NCBI GenBank assembly: GCA_016191345.1
Contig: JACPOU010000029.1
Location: 120,233 to 184,232, forward strand
Source of the DNA: Chloroflexota bacterium
GTDB lineage: Bacteria; Chloroflexota; Limnocylindria; Limnocylindrales; CSP1-4
DNA: 64,000 nt
Direction: 5' to 3'
The notes below the pieces were generated by a model. That model had not been told where the DNA came from and made no database searches. It saw only the letters and a program-made list of their open reading frames with translations. The translations under genes were made by a program, and so were the position numbers. How positions within the stretch are numbered: the first letter of the stretch is position 1; every line of letters starts with the position of its first letter. Positions 8,807 to 17,530 of the stretch are shown here, in pieces.

Positions 8807-10443
8807 CCCGGCTCCTCTCCGGCGACCGGCACTGCCGGTCCGCCCACGGGCACGAGGATACGTCGCCCGCGCATCGCCACGGCCGGCAGGACGGCGACGA
8901 CCGTGACCGCCGCCGCCACGAGGAACACCCCGACGAGGATCCTCGCCGCCTCACCCGACGCCCATGTCTCGAGGGCCTGGACCACCAGGCCGTCCTTGAG
9001 CGGCCGGTCGCGGAGGGCCTCGGGGATGAACGCCTTGTAGGCCTCGGGCGTCGCGTAGATCTGTCGGTAGAGCCGGTCGATCGTCGTCGAGCCGAAGGCG
9101 GTCAGGGCCGCCAGCCCGACGGCCATCCCGACCATCCGGGCCGCGGTCACCGTCGCCGAGGCGATGCCGTAGTGCTCCGGTCCGAGGGCCTCGACGGCCG
9201 TGCTCGACCGCGGGGTCACGGTCAGCCCGAACCCGAACCCGAAGATCCCCATCCAGCCCGCGACCTCGACCAGCGACGAGGCGGGGGTCCAGGCCGCCAT
9301 CCTGACGAGCGCCACGGTGCTCAGCCCGAGGCCCACGATCGTCACGAGGCGCGCTCCCGCCACCCGCAGCGCGAACCCGGATCCGAGGGCGCCGACGGCC
9401 GTCGCGGCCGCGAGGGACCCGAGCGCAACCCGCTGGACATCCGGGCCGCCGTAGAGCACGCGGTCCACGAACACCGCGCCGCCGACGATCGCCGTCGCGA
9501 GGCCGTAGCCCGTCAGCAGCGACACGAGGGTGGCCGACGAGAAGGCCGTCGACCGGAACAGGCGGACGTCGAGGAATGGCGCTTCATGCAAGAGCCCGAT
9601 CCGCGCCGCCACGAGGAGGAGGAGAAGCGCCGCCACGCCGAGGCCGGCCAGGACCGCTGCCGTGGGGACCGCGAGGTCCGCGATCGCGTCGGAGCCGGCC
9701 AGCGTCGTCGCGATGAGCGCCAGTCCCAGCGCCAGCGTGAACGCCGCGGCCCCGGCCAGGTCCGGCGGGCCGCCGCGCCTGGGCGTTTCCCAGCCCTGGG
9801 CCGCGGCCCAGGCCAGGCCGAGCGCCGCGATCCCGATGGGCACGTTGACATAGAAGACATACCGCCACGGCGCCGCGAGGGCGGCCCGGAGCGGCCCATC
9901 GACGATCCCCGCCCCGTCGAGGGCGGCCGCGGGGTGGATCCCGCCGATGATCCAGGCGCCGACGAACGGCCCGGCGGCCATGCCGAGGAACGTCAGCGCG
10001 CCGACGACCCCGAGGGCGCGGGCGCGAGCCGCTCCGTCATGGAGGTGCGAGGCCGCCGCGGTCCCGACCGGAACGAGGATCCCGCCGCCGACGGCCTGGA
10101 CGAGCCGCGCCGCGATGAGCTCCTCGAGCGACCCGGCACGACCGGCGAGCAGCGAGCCCAGGGTGAAGAGGACCAGGCCACCCAGGAAGAGGCGGCGGAC
10201 GCCCCACCGATCCGACAGGCGCCCCGCGAGCGGCATCGTGACGACGTACGCGGCCAGATAGCCGTTGATGATCCAGGACGCCTTCCGCAGGTCGGTCCAG
10301 CTGCCCAGGTCGGCGACGATCGACGGCAGCGCGACGGCCGTCACCATGAGCTCCAGGCCGGCGAGGAAGACCCCGGCGCCGACGACCGTGAGCAGGACGA
10401 GCCGGGTTCGGGCATCCACGACGGGAGTGTAGGGCCCGGCCAT
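8803..10443 (-). CDS. MFS multidrug exporter, DHA2 (14-TM) type
   Basis: A 546-residue major facilitator of the DHA2/EmrB-QacA size class, with about 14 TM segments. TM1 contains GLELMVTAVALPSIVADLG, resembling DHA2 motif D1; loop 2-3 has motif A (GRLSDRWGVRRLF); a motif-C-like stretch GVVGALTFLGMAAGPFVGAWI follows. The substrate cannot be read from sequence; members export drugs, dyes or lipids. The gene overlaps the corA-like gene by 4 bases and faces away from the ABC transporter operon at 10509, so 65 bases hold both promoters. Confidence 0.88.
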   Translation of the reverse strand: MAGPYTPVVDARTRLVLLTVVGAGVFLAGLELMVTAVALPSIVADLGSWTDLRKASWIINGYLAAYVVTMPLAGRLSDRWGVRRLFLGGLVLFTLGSLLAGRAGSLEELIAARLVQAVGGGILVPVGTAAASHLHDGAARARALGVVGALTFLGMAAGPFVGAWIIGGIHPAAALDGAGIVDGPLRAALAAPWRYVFYVNVPIGIAALGLAWAAAQGWETPRRGGPPDLAGAAAFTLALGLALIATTLAGSDAIADLAVPTAAVLAGLGVAALLLLLVAARIGLLHEAPFLDVRLFRSTAFSSATLVSLLTGYGLATAIVGGAVFVDRVLYGGPDVQRVALGSLAAATAVGALGSGFALRVAGARLVTIVGLGLSTVALVRMAAWTPASSLVEVAGWMGIFGFGFGLTVTPRSSTAVEALGPEHYGIASATVTAARMVGMAVGLAALTAFGSTTIDRLYRQIYATPEAYKAFIPEALRDRPLKDGLVVQALETWASGEAARILVGVFLVAAAVTVVAVLPAVAMRGRRILVPVGGPAVPVAGEEPG

Positions 10444-10508
10444 CGCAACGCTCCTGCTGCCAGCGGGCCTCCCGGCGAGCGATTCGCTGCAACCGGCCGC
10501 CGCCGACG

Positions 10509-11684
10509 ATGGGGCAGGCCCGGCTTCACGTCCGCAGCGGACCGCCGTGGCATCTCCAGGAGGTCGCTTCCATCCAGGCCACCGGTTCGGCCGTCGTTGC
10601 CGACGGACTCACCCGCTCGTTCGAGGACCTCACGGCGGTCTCGGGGGTCAGCTTCGACCTGCCCGCCGGCTCGATCCTCGGGGTCATCGGGCCGTCCGGC
10701 TCAGGAAAGACCACGACGATCCGGATGCTCATGGGCTCGCTTGCGCCGAGCGAGGGCACGGTCCACGTGCTGGGCGAGGACCCCCTCCACTTCGGCCACC
10801 GCACCCGCGAGTGCATCGGCTACATGCCCCAGCACTTCATCCTCTACCCGGACCTGACGGCCAGGGAGAACGTCGACTTCGTCGCCAGCCTCTTCGGGAT
10901 GCTCTTCTTCCGCCGCCGGCGGCGCGTCCGGCAGGTGCTCCAGCTGCTCGATCTCTGGGATGCACGCGGCCGTCGCGCCGGCGAGCTGTCGGGCGGCATG
11001 CAGCGTCGGCTCGAGCTCGCCTGTGCCCTCGTCCACGAACCGCGGCTCCTGATTCTCGACGAGCCCACCGCCGGCATCGACCCGATCCTCCGGCGCACGG
11101 TCTGGGACGAGCTGCACCGCCTCCGGGAGCAGGGCGTGACCTGCGTCGTGACGACGCAGTACGTGACCGAGGCGGAGGAGTGCGACCTCGTCGCCCTCAT
11201 CGCCGAGGGGCGGCTCGTCGCGCTCGCCGCGCCCGACGAGCTGCGCCGGGATGCCTATGGCGGCGACGTCATCGACGTCACGACCGAGGCGACGTTCGAC
11301 GCCGGGGAGCTGCGAGCCATCGACAGCGTCCGGGGCGTTCGGCAGCGGAGCCTCCAGGACTTCAGCGTCGTCGTCGACGACGCGTCCGTGGCCCTTCCCG
11401 AGATCGTCGACGCGATCACGGCTGCCGGCGGGACCGTGGCGTCCGCCCGGGAGGCGAGGCCTTCCTTCGAGGACGTCTTCGCCGAGCTCGTGGAGCGAGC
11501 GAGCGCCGGAGGACCTGATGCGGACCGGCAGGCCGCGCCGGCCCAGGAGCCGGACCTCGAGCCCGCCCCCGACCTCGCGGCTGATGCCGAGGCGATGGTC
11601 CCCGCCGGACCCGCGGACCCGCCGGCGCCCGTGGAGCCCGCGGCGAACCTGGCGCGGGAGGAGCTCGTCGATGGGGCTCGCTAA
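10509..11684 (+). CDS. ABC-2 type exporter, ATP-binding subunit
   Basis: A 391-residue nucleotide-binding protein with Walker A GPSGSGKTTT, signature LSGGMQRRLELA, Walker B LLILDEPTAGIDP and an H/Q-loop arrangement of the DrrA/NatA type. A C-terminal extension of about 60 residues after the regulatory domain is Pro/Ala/acidic. The stop lies 14 bases inside the permease gene, so the two products are coupled partners of an ABC-2 exporter for a drug, lipid or polymer. ATG 10509 is the first start in the frame; a good AGGAGG at about 10559 lies 50 bases downstream without a canonical start codon after it, so the true N-terminus is uncertain. Confidence 0.88.
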   Translation: MGQARLHVRSGPPWHLQEVASIQATGSAVVADGLTRSFEDLTAVSGVSFDLPAGSILGVIGPSGSGKTTTIRMLMGSLAPSEGTVHVLGEDPLHFGHRTRECIGYMPQHFILYPDLTARENVDFVASLFGMLFFRRRRRVRQVLQLLDLWDARGRRAGELSGGMQRRLELACALVHEPRLLILDEPTAGIDPILRRTVWDELHRLREQGVTCVVTTQYVTEAEECDLVALIAEGRLVALAAPDELRRDAYGGDVIDVTTEATFDAGELRAIDSVRGVRQRSLQDFSVVVDDASVALPEIVDAITAAGGTVASAREARPSFEDVFAELVERASAGGPDADRQAAPAQEPDLEPAPDLAADAEAMVPAGPADPPAPVEPAANLAREELVDGAR

Positions 11685-12861
11685 GTCGCTGACCCGGATC
11701 CTGGCGCTGGTCGGCAAGGAGCTCGTGGAGGTCGTCCGGCGCCCCGGTGCCGTCCTGAGCCTCGTCCTGGGCCCGTTCCTGGTGCTCGCGGTCTTCGGGC
11801 TCGGCTACCAGGGGGTGAAGGCCGACCTCCGGACCGTCGTCGTCGTCCCGGACGGCGCCGGCCTGCCGACGGATCCGGCCGGCTACCAGGGCATGACGAC
11901 CCGCGGCGTCAAGGTGCTGGCCGTCACCTCCGACGCGGCGGCGGCGACGCAACAGCTCCGCGACGAGGCCGTCGACCTCGTGATCGTCGCCCCGCCTGAC
12001 GCCCGGGCGAGCTTCGAGGCCGGCCGGCAATCGCAGATGCGGGTCATCATGAACCTGGCCGATCCCGTGCAGGCCAACTACGCGACGTTCCTGGCCGAGA
12101 CCCTCGCCGCCCAGGTGAACCGGGCGCTCTACAAGCTCGCCGCCGAGGAGGGCAAGGGGTACGCGCTCAGCGCCGGCGGGGAGGCCCTCGCGAGCATCCC
12201 CCCCGAGGTCGTCGCGGCCCCGATCGTCGCCGTCACGGAGAACATCGCCGAGACGACGCCCGGGATCGTGCCCTTCTACGGCCCGGCCGCCCTCGCCCTC
12301 GTCCTCCAGCACATGGCCGTGGCGCTCATCGCCCTGTCGATGATCCGGGAGCGAACGGGCGGCGCGATGGACCTGTTCCGCATCGCGCCGGTCCGGGCGA
12401 CGGAACTGGTGGTCGGGAAGGTCCTCGCCTATCTCGTCCTCGGCGGGCTCATCGCCGGCCTCTCGGTGGCCCTGCTCGTCGGGATCCTCGGCGTCCCGAT
12501 GCTCGGCAGCGTCGCGTTCATCGCCGCCGTCATCGGGCTGCTCCTCCTGGCCTCGCTCGGACTCGGCCTGCTGATCTCGATCGTCTCCGACTCCGAGCGG
12601 CAGGCCGTCCAGCTGTCCCTGCTGGCCCTCCTGGCCTCCATGTTCTTCAGCGGCTTCGTCCTCCGGATCGAGGAGTTCAACGCGCCGGTCCAGGTGGGCG
12701 CGAACCTGCTGCCGGTGACCCACGGCATCCGGCTCCTCCAGGACCTCATGCTCCGCGGCGTGGCGCTCCACCCCTGGCAGGTCGGGGCGCTGGCCGCGAT
12801 CGCAGGAGTGCTCCTCACCTCGAGCTGGCTCCTGCTCCGGCGAGAGATGCGGCCGGCGTGA
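11671..12861 (+). CDS. ABC-2 type exporter, permease subunit
   Basis: A 396-residue membrane protein with an N-terminal TM helix, a large extracytoplasmic domain (about 50-205) and five C-terminal TM helices: the YhaP/DrrB-like ABC2_membrane layout. The motif SMIRERTGGAMDLFRIAPVR is the cytoplasmic coupling helix typical of this family. The start ATG at 11671 overlaps the ATPase gene by 14 bases; the stop overlaps the next gene (GTGATG). Confidence 0.88.
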   Translation: MGLAKSLTRILALVGKELVEVVRRPGAVLSLVLGPFLVLAVFGLGYQGVKADLRTVVVVPDGAGLPTDPAGYQGMTTRGVKVLAVTSDAAAATQQLRDEAVDLVIVAPPDARASFEAGRQSQMRVIMNLADPVQANYATFLAETLAAQVNRALYKLAAEEGKGYALSAGGEALASIPPEVVAAPIVAVTENIAETTPGIVPFYGPAALALVLQHMAVALIALSMIRERTGGAMDLFRIAPVRATELVVGKVLAYLVLGGLIAGLSVALLVGILGVPMLGSVAFIAAVIGLLLLASLGLGLLISIVSDSERQAVQLSLLALLASMFFSGFVLRIEEFNAPVQVGANLLPVTHGIRLLQDLMLRGVALHPWQVGALAAIAGVLLTSSWLLLRREMRPA

Positions 12862-13577
12862 TGGAACCTGGCCCCGCGCCCGGGACTGCCGCTCCGTGGA
12901 CGGCTCGCGACCGGCGGCGCGCCGGGACGGCGATGATCGTCTTCGGCGCCGTCGGGCTCCTCGTGCTCTCCCTTGCCGCGTGGCTCATCCTCGGGTCTCT
13001 CGGCGCCCTGGGAACCGCGGCGGTCAGCATCGACAGCCAGCGCTCGCGGCTCGTGGCCCTCATCGAGCCGGCGCGGACCGCGCTCGAGGGCGCCGCCGAC
13101 TCGGCGGCAAACGCCGGCACGAGCCTCGGCTCGAGCGCGACGGCCGCTCGGGATGCCGCCGGCCTCACGACCCAGCTCGCGGATTCGATGGACGCGATGA
13201 GCCAGGCGGCGCAGGTCAGCGTTCTCGGCGTGCAGCCCTTCGCGTCCCTGTCGGGCGAGCTCGCGGGCGTGGCGACGCGGTCACGGACCCTCTCGACCGA
13301 CCTGGCCGCGACCGCGACGGCGCTCGACCGGAATGTGATTGACGCGACCGCGTCCGCCGCCGACCTCCGGGCGCTTGCCGAGCGGCTCCGCCTGCTGGGC
13401 GCGGAGCTCGCGGCCTCGGGCGAGACGGGCACGGCCGGGACGTCGGCCGTCGCGTCGACCGGGGATGCGGCTGGCGCCGTGAACCTGGCCCGGGTCGTCA
13501 TCGTCGGCCTCCTGGCCTGGCTGGCCGTGCCGGCCGTGGCGACGGTCTGGCTCGGCCGCAGGTGGCGGCGCGGCTGA
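12861..13577 (+). CDS. Two-TM Ala-rich membrane protein next to ABC exporter
   Basis: Unrecognised protein of 238 residues. Hydrophobic helices at about residues 25-52 and 212-233 flank an Ala/Ser/Thr-rich, mostly helical extracytoplasmic region with repeated LATRSRTLSTDLAATATALD-like heptads, suggesting a coiled coil. It begins one base before the permease stop ends (a GTG at 12858 is an equally good start), so it belongs to the exporter operon and may be an accessory or periplasmic-bridge subunit. That role is inferred from position only. Confidence 0.7.
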   Translation: MEPGPAPGTAAPWTARDRRRAGTAMIVFGAVGLLVLSLAAWLILGSLGALGTAAVSIDSQRSRLVALIEPARTALEGAADSAANAGTSLGSSATAARDAAGLTTQLADSMDAMSQAAQVSVLGVQPFASLSGELAGVATRSRTLSTDLAATATALDRNVIDATASAADLRALAERLRLLGAELAASGETGTAGTSAVASTGDAAGAVNLARVVIVGLLAWLAVPAVATVWLGRRWRRG

Positions 13578-13831
13578 CCAGGCGGCTGGCCCCCTGACGC
13601 CGGAAGCGCCGCGTCCGGGACGTGCGCATGTGGAGCAATCCGGGTGGTGGCGCCGGCGCGATCGAGCGATCGTGGGCCACATTGCGGGAGATGGTCCAGA
13701 ATCACGCCCGGGCGAGCGGCTGCAACGTTCGTGGCGATCCCGGTCGCGGCCGGCCGCGGCCGGCCGCGTCGTCCCTTGTGGCCTCGACCGGCCGATGGCC
13801 GTCGGGACATGACCGAACTGGAGATGAATCG

Positions 13832-14260
13832 ATGAGTGGCAACCGACCCGATCGCGTGGTGGACCCGGTCTGCGGCATGACGGTGGACACCCAGGCCGCC
13901 GAGGTGGCCGGCCTGACCGCGGAGTTCGAAGGCCGGACGTATGCCTTCTGCCGGAGCGGCTGCAAGCAGGCCTTCGACGAGGACCCCGCGACGTACGCCT
14001 CGATCGACCGGGGCGCGGCTGATGGCGGAGGTGGTTCGGGCGTCGAGGGTCCGGGTGTCGCGGCGCTCGGCGCGCTGCCGGTCATCGACGAGGGGATGCG
14101 GCGCTGGTACGAGAGCTGCTCGTGCTGCCTCTCGGACACCTACCCGGAGATCAAGGCGGCCCTTGACGCGGAGCGGGCCGCCACGGCCCAGGCACCGGTC
14201 GGCGCGGGGATCTGCGAAGTCGCCGATGCGGCGGACCCGGTCCAGCCCGCGACAGTCTGA
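13832..14260 (+). CDS. YHS-domain metal-binding protein
   Basis: A 142-residue protein with a YHS domain at about residues 8-55: DPVCGMTVD, then GRTYAFCRSGCKQAFDEDP. The two cysteine-bearing segments are those that bind soft metals such as Cu+ in YHS proteins and at the N-terminus of copper ATPases. After a Gly-rich linker, a second segment CSCCLSDTYPEIKAAL adds three clustered cysteines, which could bind a further metal ion. Start ATG 13832 is chosen because it precedes the domain directly; the frame is open to 13622 with no family support upstream. No metal ATPase is nearby, so a buffering or sensing role is only a guess. Confidence 0.8.
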   Translation: MSGNRPDRVVDPVCGMTVDTQAAEVAGLTAEFEGRTYAFCRSGCKQAFDEDPATYASIDRGAADGGGGSGVEGPGVAALGALPVIDEGMRRWYESCSCCLSDTYPEIKAALDAERAATAQAPVGAGICEVADAADPVQPATV

Positions 14261-14270
14261 GGACGGTCGA

Positions 14271-14301
14271 TCGGGAGCGACGCAACAGACGCCGCTCCCG
14301 A
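14271..14301. terminator. Hairpin between converging genes
   Basis: A perfect 9-bp stem (TCGGGAGCG with CGCTCCCGA) closes a 13-base loop 10 bases after the YHS stop and about 30 bases after the anti-sigma stop on the other strand. There is no T-tract, so it may act as a bidirectional stabiliser or weak terminator. Confidence 0.5.
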
Positions 14302-14332
14302 CCCCGGGTCGCGGGAAGGACGAAACCTTGGG

Positions 14333-14932
14333 TCAGCTCCCGAGCGCGGCCATCCACGTCGCGGCGACGGCGGCGTCGTAGGGCTGCGTGTAGCCGCACG
14401 CCCAGACGAACGGTTCGTCGCCGGCCACAAGGTACCGAGACCCAACCGCGAGCGTCGGACCCCCGGCCGAGGTCGTTCCGGCTGTGGTCATGCCCGGCGC
14501 GCGGAGGGTGACCGAACCGCCATCGATGCCGCGCCAGGCGGCAAGGACGGTGAAGGTCACCTGATCACCATTGATCGCGGCCACCGTGCCGTCGAAGGCA
14601 AACCCACGACGGGTGAGCGCATCGGTGCTGTAGGGGTCAACGCAGGACCCGATCACGGGGCCGCCCGAATCCCGAGGCGTGACCCCGGGGACTCCGCCAC
14701 GGCCGCCGAGGGCGATGACGGCGGCGATCGCGCCAGCGGCAATGAGGCCGCTCCAGAGGCCAACGCGACGTCGGCTCGGGCGGGTCGTGGGACGTTCGGA
14801 CGGGTCAAACATGGTCTGCTCCCTGACTCTCGCGCGGATGCGGGCGAGGCTCGCGGAGGACAGGCGGTCGGCATCGACGGGATCGGCGACCCGAAGCGCG
14901 TCCAGCGGATCGGGTTCGCGGGGATCGGTCAT
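14333..14932 (-). CDS. Membrane-anchored anti-sigma-like protein
   Basis: A 199-residue protein with a cytoplasmic N-terminal segment of about 60 residues, one TM helix (about 68-88, LWSGLIAAGAIAAVIALGG) and an exported domain of about 110 residues with two Cys (IGSCVDPYS and WACGYTQPY) that could form a disulfide. It overlaps the ECF sigma gene by four bases (ATGA), which is the usual place for an anti-sigma factor. No zinc-binding HxxxCxxC anti-sigma motif is visible, so the assignment rests on topology and context. The exported domain resembles a small beta-rich Tissue inhibitor/NTR-like fold only vaguely. Confidence 0.6.
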   Translation of the reverse strand: MTDPREPDPLDALRVADPVDADRLSSASLARIRARVREQTMFDPSERPTTRPSRRRVGLWSGLIAAGAIAAVIALGGRGGVPGVTPRDSGGPVIGSCVDPYSTDALTRRGFAFDGTVAAINGDQVTFTVLAAWRGIDGGSVTLRAPGMTTAGTTSAGGPTLAVGSRYLVAGDEPFVWACGYTQPYDAAVAATWMAALGS

Positions 14933-15486
14933 GGTGCGGGCTGCTCCCGTCGACGGCGTCCAGGCATCCTGCCCTTCACCGAAGCAGATGTCCGGATCCC
15001 GTCTGAACCTTTCACGTTCTCGAGCTCGGCGACAAAGCGGCGCCGCGCGCGATGGAGCCGGATCGCGACGGCGTTCGCGCTGATCCCCAGAACCATGCCG
15101 GCCTCGGCTTGGCTGAGCCTGTCCCACGCGAGGAGCTGGAGGAGCTCCTGGTCCTCGGGCCTGAGGCGGGCGAGGGCTTCGGTCGCGGGCGTCTCCGGCG
15201 TCGGTGCGAGCCGTTCGCGTGGCTGGGCGCCGAGGCGCATGACCAGGCGGATGCCGCGGGCGAGGCTTCGATGCTGGTTGGCGAGGACCCGTCGAGCCAC
15301 CGCGAGCAGCCACGGCCGGGCCGCGTCGACGTCGGGCAGGCGGTCCCTGCGCCGCCAGGCGATGGCGAAGGTCTCGGCGACGGCGTCCTCGGCATCCGCC
15401 TCGGACCGGACCCGGCGGAGGGCGTAGGCGAGGACCGCGCGATGGTGCGCCTCGAAGACCGCCTCGAACCGAAGCTCGTCGCTCAT
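14929..15486 (-). CDS. ECF-family RNA polymerase sigma factor
   Basis: A 185-residue ECF sigma factor. Region 2 spans FEAVFEAHHRAVLAYALRRV and the RPWLLAVARRVLANQHRS promoter -10 recognition helix; region 4 spans PEDQELLQLLAWDRLSQAEA and the HTH LGISANAVAIRLHRARRR. Start ATG 15486 matches the family N-terminus; the open frame to 15783 is antisense to the upstream gene. It is followed by the anti-sigma-like gene and preceded (23 bases) by a lipoprotein gene, so the three form one unit, likely autoregulated as is common for ECF pairs. Confidence 0.9.
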   Translation of the reverse strand: MSDELRFEAVFEAHHRAVLAYALRRVRSEADAEDAVAETFAIAWRRRDRLPDVDAARPWLLAVARRVLANQHRSLARGIRLVMRLGAQPRERLAPTPETPATEALARLRPEDQELLQLLAWDRLSQAEAGMVLGISANAVAIRLHRARRRFVAELENVKGSDGIRTSASVKGRMPGRRRREQPAP

Positions 15487-15509
15487 CGTCTCGAGCCCCG
15501 CCGGCGGGG

Positions 15510-16007
15510 TCAGGCGCAGCTGGGATCCGGGAGCGCGGGCCCTCCCGCGCCGCTCGCAAAGGGTTCGCCGAGGACGCTCCGCAGGAGCGTGTCCGTTGCC
15601 CTGTCCTCGCCGAGGTAGAGGACGAGCATCCGGTCCCGCTGCCAGAACCGCGGCCGTCCGATCCATTCGACCATCGTCGTGCCCATGTTCGAGGGGTCGC
15701 TGGGGTCGATCTTCCTCCCCGTGGCGATGGCCTCCTCGGTCGACCCGAACACGAACAGGAGCACGGGCTCCTTCCCGATGCACATCGGCAGGCCCGGGAC
15801 ATCGAAGACGCCAGCCGGCGTCGGCTGGCCGAGGCGGGCGTCCGCGCCGGCGGCCTTGAGGGCCGCGACGAACGGCTCCGGGCCCTCCGGCGCGGCGGTG
15901 GCCGTGGCGCCGGGCCCGACCAGTGGCGGCGCCGTGGCCGCGCCCTGGCAGGCGGAGAGGAGGAAGGCGAGGACGAGACCGAGGGTGAGCGTCATGGGTC
16001 GTCGCAT
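15510..16007 (-). CDS. Lipoprotein, unknown function
   Basis: A 165-residue protein starting at ATG 16007 with a clear lipoprotein signal: MRRPMT, a hydrophobic core and lipobox LSAC at about residue 19. A Thr/Pro/Ala linker leads to a domain of about 110 residues with the segment VPGLPMCIGKEPVLLFVFGS and a C-terminal Cys. No known family is recognised. It is the first gene of the transcript containing the ECF sigma pair, so it may be a sigma-regulon member or an input to that signal. Confidence 0.7.
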   Translation of the reverse strand: MRRPMTLTLGLVLAFLLSACQGAATAPPLVGPGATATAAPEGPEPFVAALKAAGADARLGQPTPAGVFDVPGLPMCIGKEPVLLFVFGSTEEAIATGRKIDPSDPSNMGTTMVEWIGRPRFWQRDRMLVLYLGEDRATDTLLRSVLGEPFASGAGGPALPDPSCA

Positions 16008-16343
16008 GGCCGCCAGACGACGAACGCAGCGCCCTGGTTCCCTCGCCCCGTCGGCAAGGTTCATGACTCGAAACGTCGGCGTCCGGCCCTTCGCACTGAC
16101 GGCCGCGATTCGGTCATTCGACACGACGGGGCGCTTGGACAAGGCACTCCTGCCCGTTGGTCACCGTTCGCGACGGGCGCGAAGTCCGCCGCCGCACGAT
16201 TCCTGGGCGGTGCCGGGAAACGGCGGAGTCTCCCGGCTGCTCGCGACGGGCCGATCCCGCCGAAGCCGCCCTTGGTGTCGAATTGGCACGATCACCCTGG
16301 CCGGGCGCGCTTCGTGGGCGTCGGGGAGCCATCCAGGATCGGC
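16008..16343. other. Divergent intergenic region without recognised gene
   Basis: About 340 bases separate the lipoprotein gene (minus) from the ArsR promoter (plus). Several open frames cross it, but none has a family match or a credible start with a ribosome binding site. It should contain the promoter for the lipoprotein/ECF unit; I cannot point to its boxes. Confidence 0.4.
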
Positions 16344-16373
16344 TTGACAGCGTGCGGCGTATCAATGCATATT
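16344..16373 (+). promoter_or_regulatory. Sigma70-like promoter of arsR/PI-lipid operon
   Basis: TTGACA (16344-16349) is a perfect -35 box; 18 bases later CATATT (16368-16373) is a 4/6 -10 box. The stretch 16360-16380 is strikingly AT-rich against its surroundings. The first coding candidate downstream starts at 16438 behind a GGAG. Confidence 0.65.
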
Positions 16374-16377
16374 GATA
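16360..16377. promoter_or_regulatory. Palindromic operator, probable ArsR site
   Basis: A perfect inverted repeat, TATCAAT-GCAT-ATTGATA, covers the -10 box of the promoter. ATCAA-N6-TTGAT type palindromes are the classical binding sites of ArsR/SmtB repressors, and the first gene downstream encodes an ArsR-like protein, so autorepression of the whole operon is likely. Confidence 0.65.
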
Positions 16378-16437
16378 TAAACCATCGTTGATCCGACGTC
16401 GTCGGGTCCCCTCCGCGAGCACGACCGGAGCCCCACC

Positions 16438-16806
16438 CTGAGTCCATCCCCCGCGCACATCCGCTCCACGATCGCCTCCGTCGTCGACCAGCCCGACGAC
16501 CTGCGCACGGTCCGTCTGATCCACAAGACCCTCGCCGACGTGAATCGCCTCCGGATCGTCCGCCGGCTCGCCGAGGGCGAGGCGACGGTGACCGAGCTCA
16601 TCGACCACGTGGGCCTCAGCCAGCCGCTCGTCTCGTGGCATCTCGGCAAGCTCCGTCTCGCCGGCCTGGTGGAGACGCGCCGGGCCGGCCGCGAGACCCT
16701 GACTCGCCTCCTCCCCGAGGCATGGGACCAGTTCGCGACGTACGAGCGGCGCGTGCTCGGGCTCGCGCGTGCCGGCGGCGCCGGACCGCGGAGCGCGACC
16801 CCGTGA
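16438..16806 (+). CDS. ArsR-family transcriptional regulator (CTG start)
   Basis: A winged-helix regulator: [20 protein letters not shown], then the recognition helix region [20 protein letters not shown] and the wing [11 protein letters not shown]. The only canonical start in the frame is GTG 16540, which cuts helix 1 (HKTLADV) and has no ribosome binding site. A CTG at 16438 with GGAG 7 bases upstream restores the missing N-terminus and gives 122 residues, the normal ArsR size; I use it. There is no CxC metal-binding motif, so a lipid, redox or other signal is as likely as metal. It overlaps pgsA by four bases and probably controls the operon through the palindrome at 16360. Confidence 0.78.
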   Translation: MSPSPAHIRSTIASVVDQPDDLRTVRLIHKTLADVNRLRIVRRLAEGEATVTELIDHVGLSQPLVSWHLGKLRLAGLVETRRAGRETLTRLLPEAWDQFATYERRVLGLARAGGAGPRSATP

Positions 16807-17450
16807 GCGGCTCGATCGTCACGCCCGAGCTTCGGGCTCGCGTCCGCGGCGCCGCCGAGCCGATTGCCCGCGCGTTCGGGCGGATCGGCCTCACCCCGAA
16901 TCACCTGACGCTGATCGGCTTCGGGATCGCGATCATCGCGGCGGTTGCCGCCGCCCGGCAGTCATGGCTGGCCGCGGGACTCCTCGTCGTCTTCGGCGGC
17001 GTCTTCGACCTCTTCGACGGGGCCCTCGCCCGGGCGACCGGCCAGGCGAGCCGCTTCGGCGCGTTCATGGATTCGGTCTTCGATCGCTGGGGCGAGGGTG
17101 TCGTCTATGTCGGCGTCGCCTGGGGCGCGGCCACGGCCGGGTTCGTCGAGGGCGCGATCCTCGCGACCGCCGCGCTCGCGTCGGCCGTGATGGTCAGCTA
17201 CGCCAGGGCCAAGTCGGAGAGCCTCGGGTTCACGCCCGGGAGTGGCATGGCGAACGTTGGATTGGCGCCGCGCGAGGTCCGGATCGTGATCCTGGCGGTC
17301 GCCCTCATGATCGTGGGCCTGATTGGGGGCGGGCGCGAGTTCCTCACGATCGGCCTTGCCCTGATCACGATCCTCGCCACGATCACCACGATCCAGCGCA
17401 TCCTCCATGTCCGCCGCCAGGCCATCCGGGAGGACCAGGCCGCCGGCTGA
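16803..17450 (+). CDS. CDP-alcohol phosphatidyltransferase, probable PI-phosphate synthase
   Basis: GTG start overlapping the arsR stop; 215 residues, about six TM helices. The full CDP-alcohol motif is present: D69-x2-D72-G-x2-A-R-x8-G86-x3-D90-x3-D94, the two-metal site that joins CDP-diacylglycerol to an alcohol. The next gene makes inositol 3-phosphate, so the likely reaction is CDP-DAG plus inositol 3-phosphate giving phosphatidylinositol phosphate, as in actinobacterial PgsA1/PIPS. Phosphatidylglycerophosphate synthase is the alternative from sequence alone. In mycobacteria the orthologous gene also precedes an acyltransferase and PimA. Confidence 0.85.
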   Translation: MSGSIVTPELRARVRGAAEPIARAFGRIGLTPNHLTLIGFGIAIIAAVAAARQSWLAAGLLVVFGGVFDLFDGALARATGQASRFGAFMDSVFDRWGEGVVYVGVAWGAATAGFVEGAILATAALASAVMVSYARAKSESLGFTPGSGMANVGLAPREVRIVILAVALMIVGLIGGGREFLTIGLALITILATITTIQRILHVRRQAIREDQAAG

Positions 17451-17530
17451 GCCATCGACCCGCCCCCATCCTCGAACCCAGACCTCGAACCACCACAAAC
17501 CACCAGGTCGCAGCAGCAGGAGCAGCACGA

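Noticed and set aside
13832..14260. YHS protein as the N-terminus of a copper-transporting ATPase
   Set aside because: The frame ends after 142 residues and the following gene is on the other strand.
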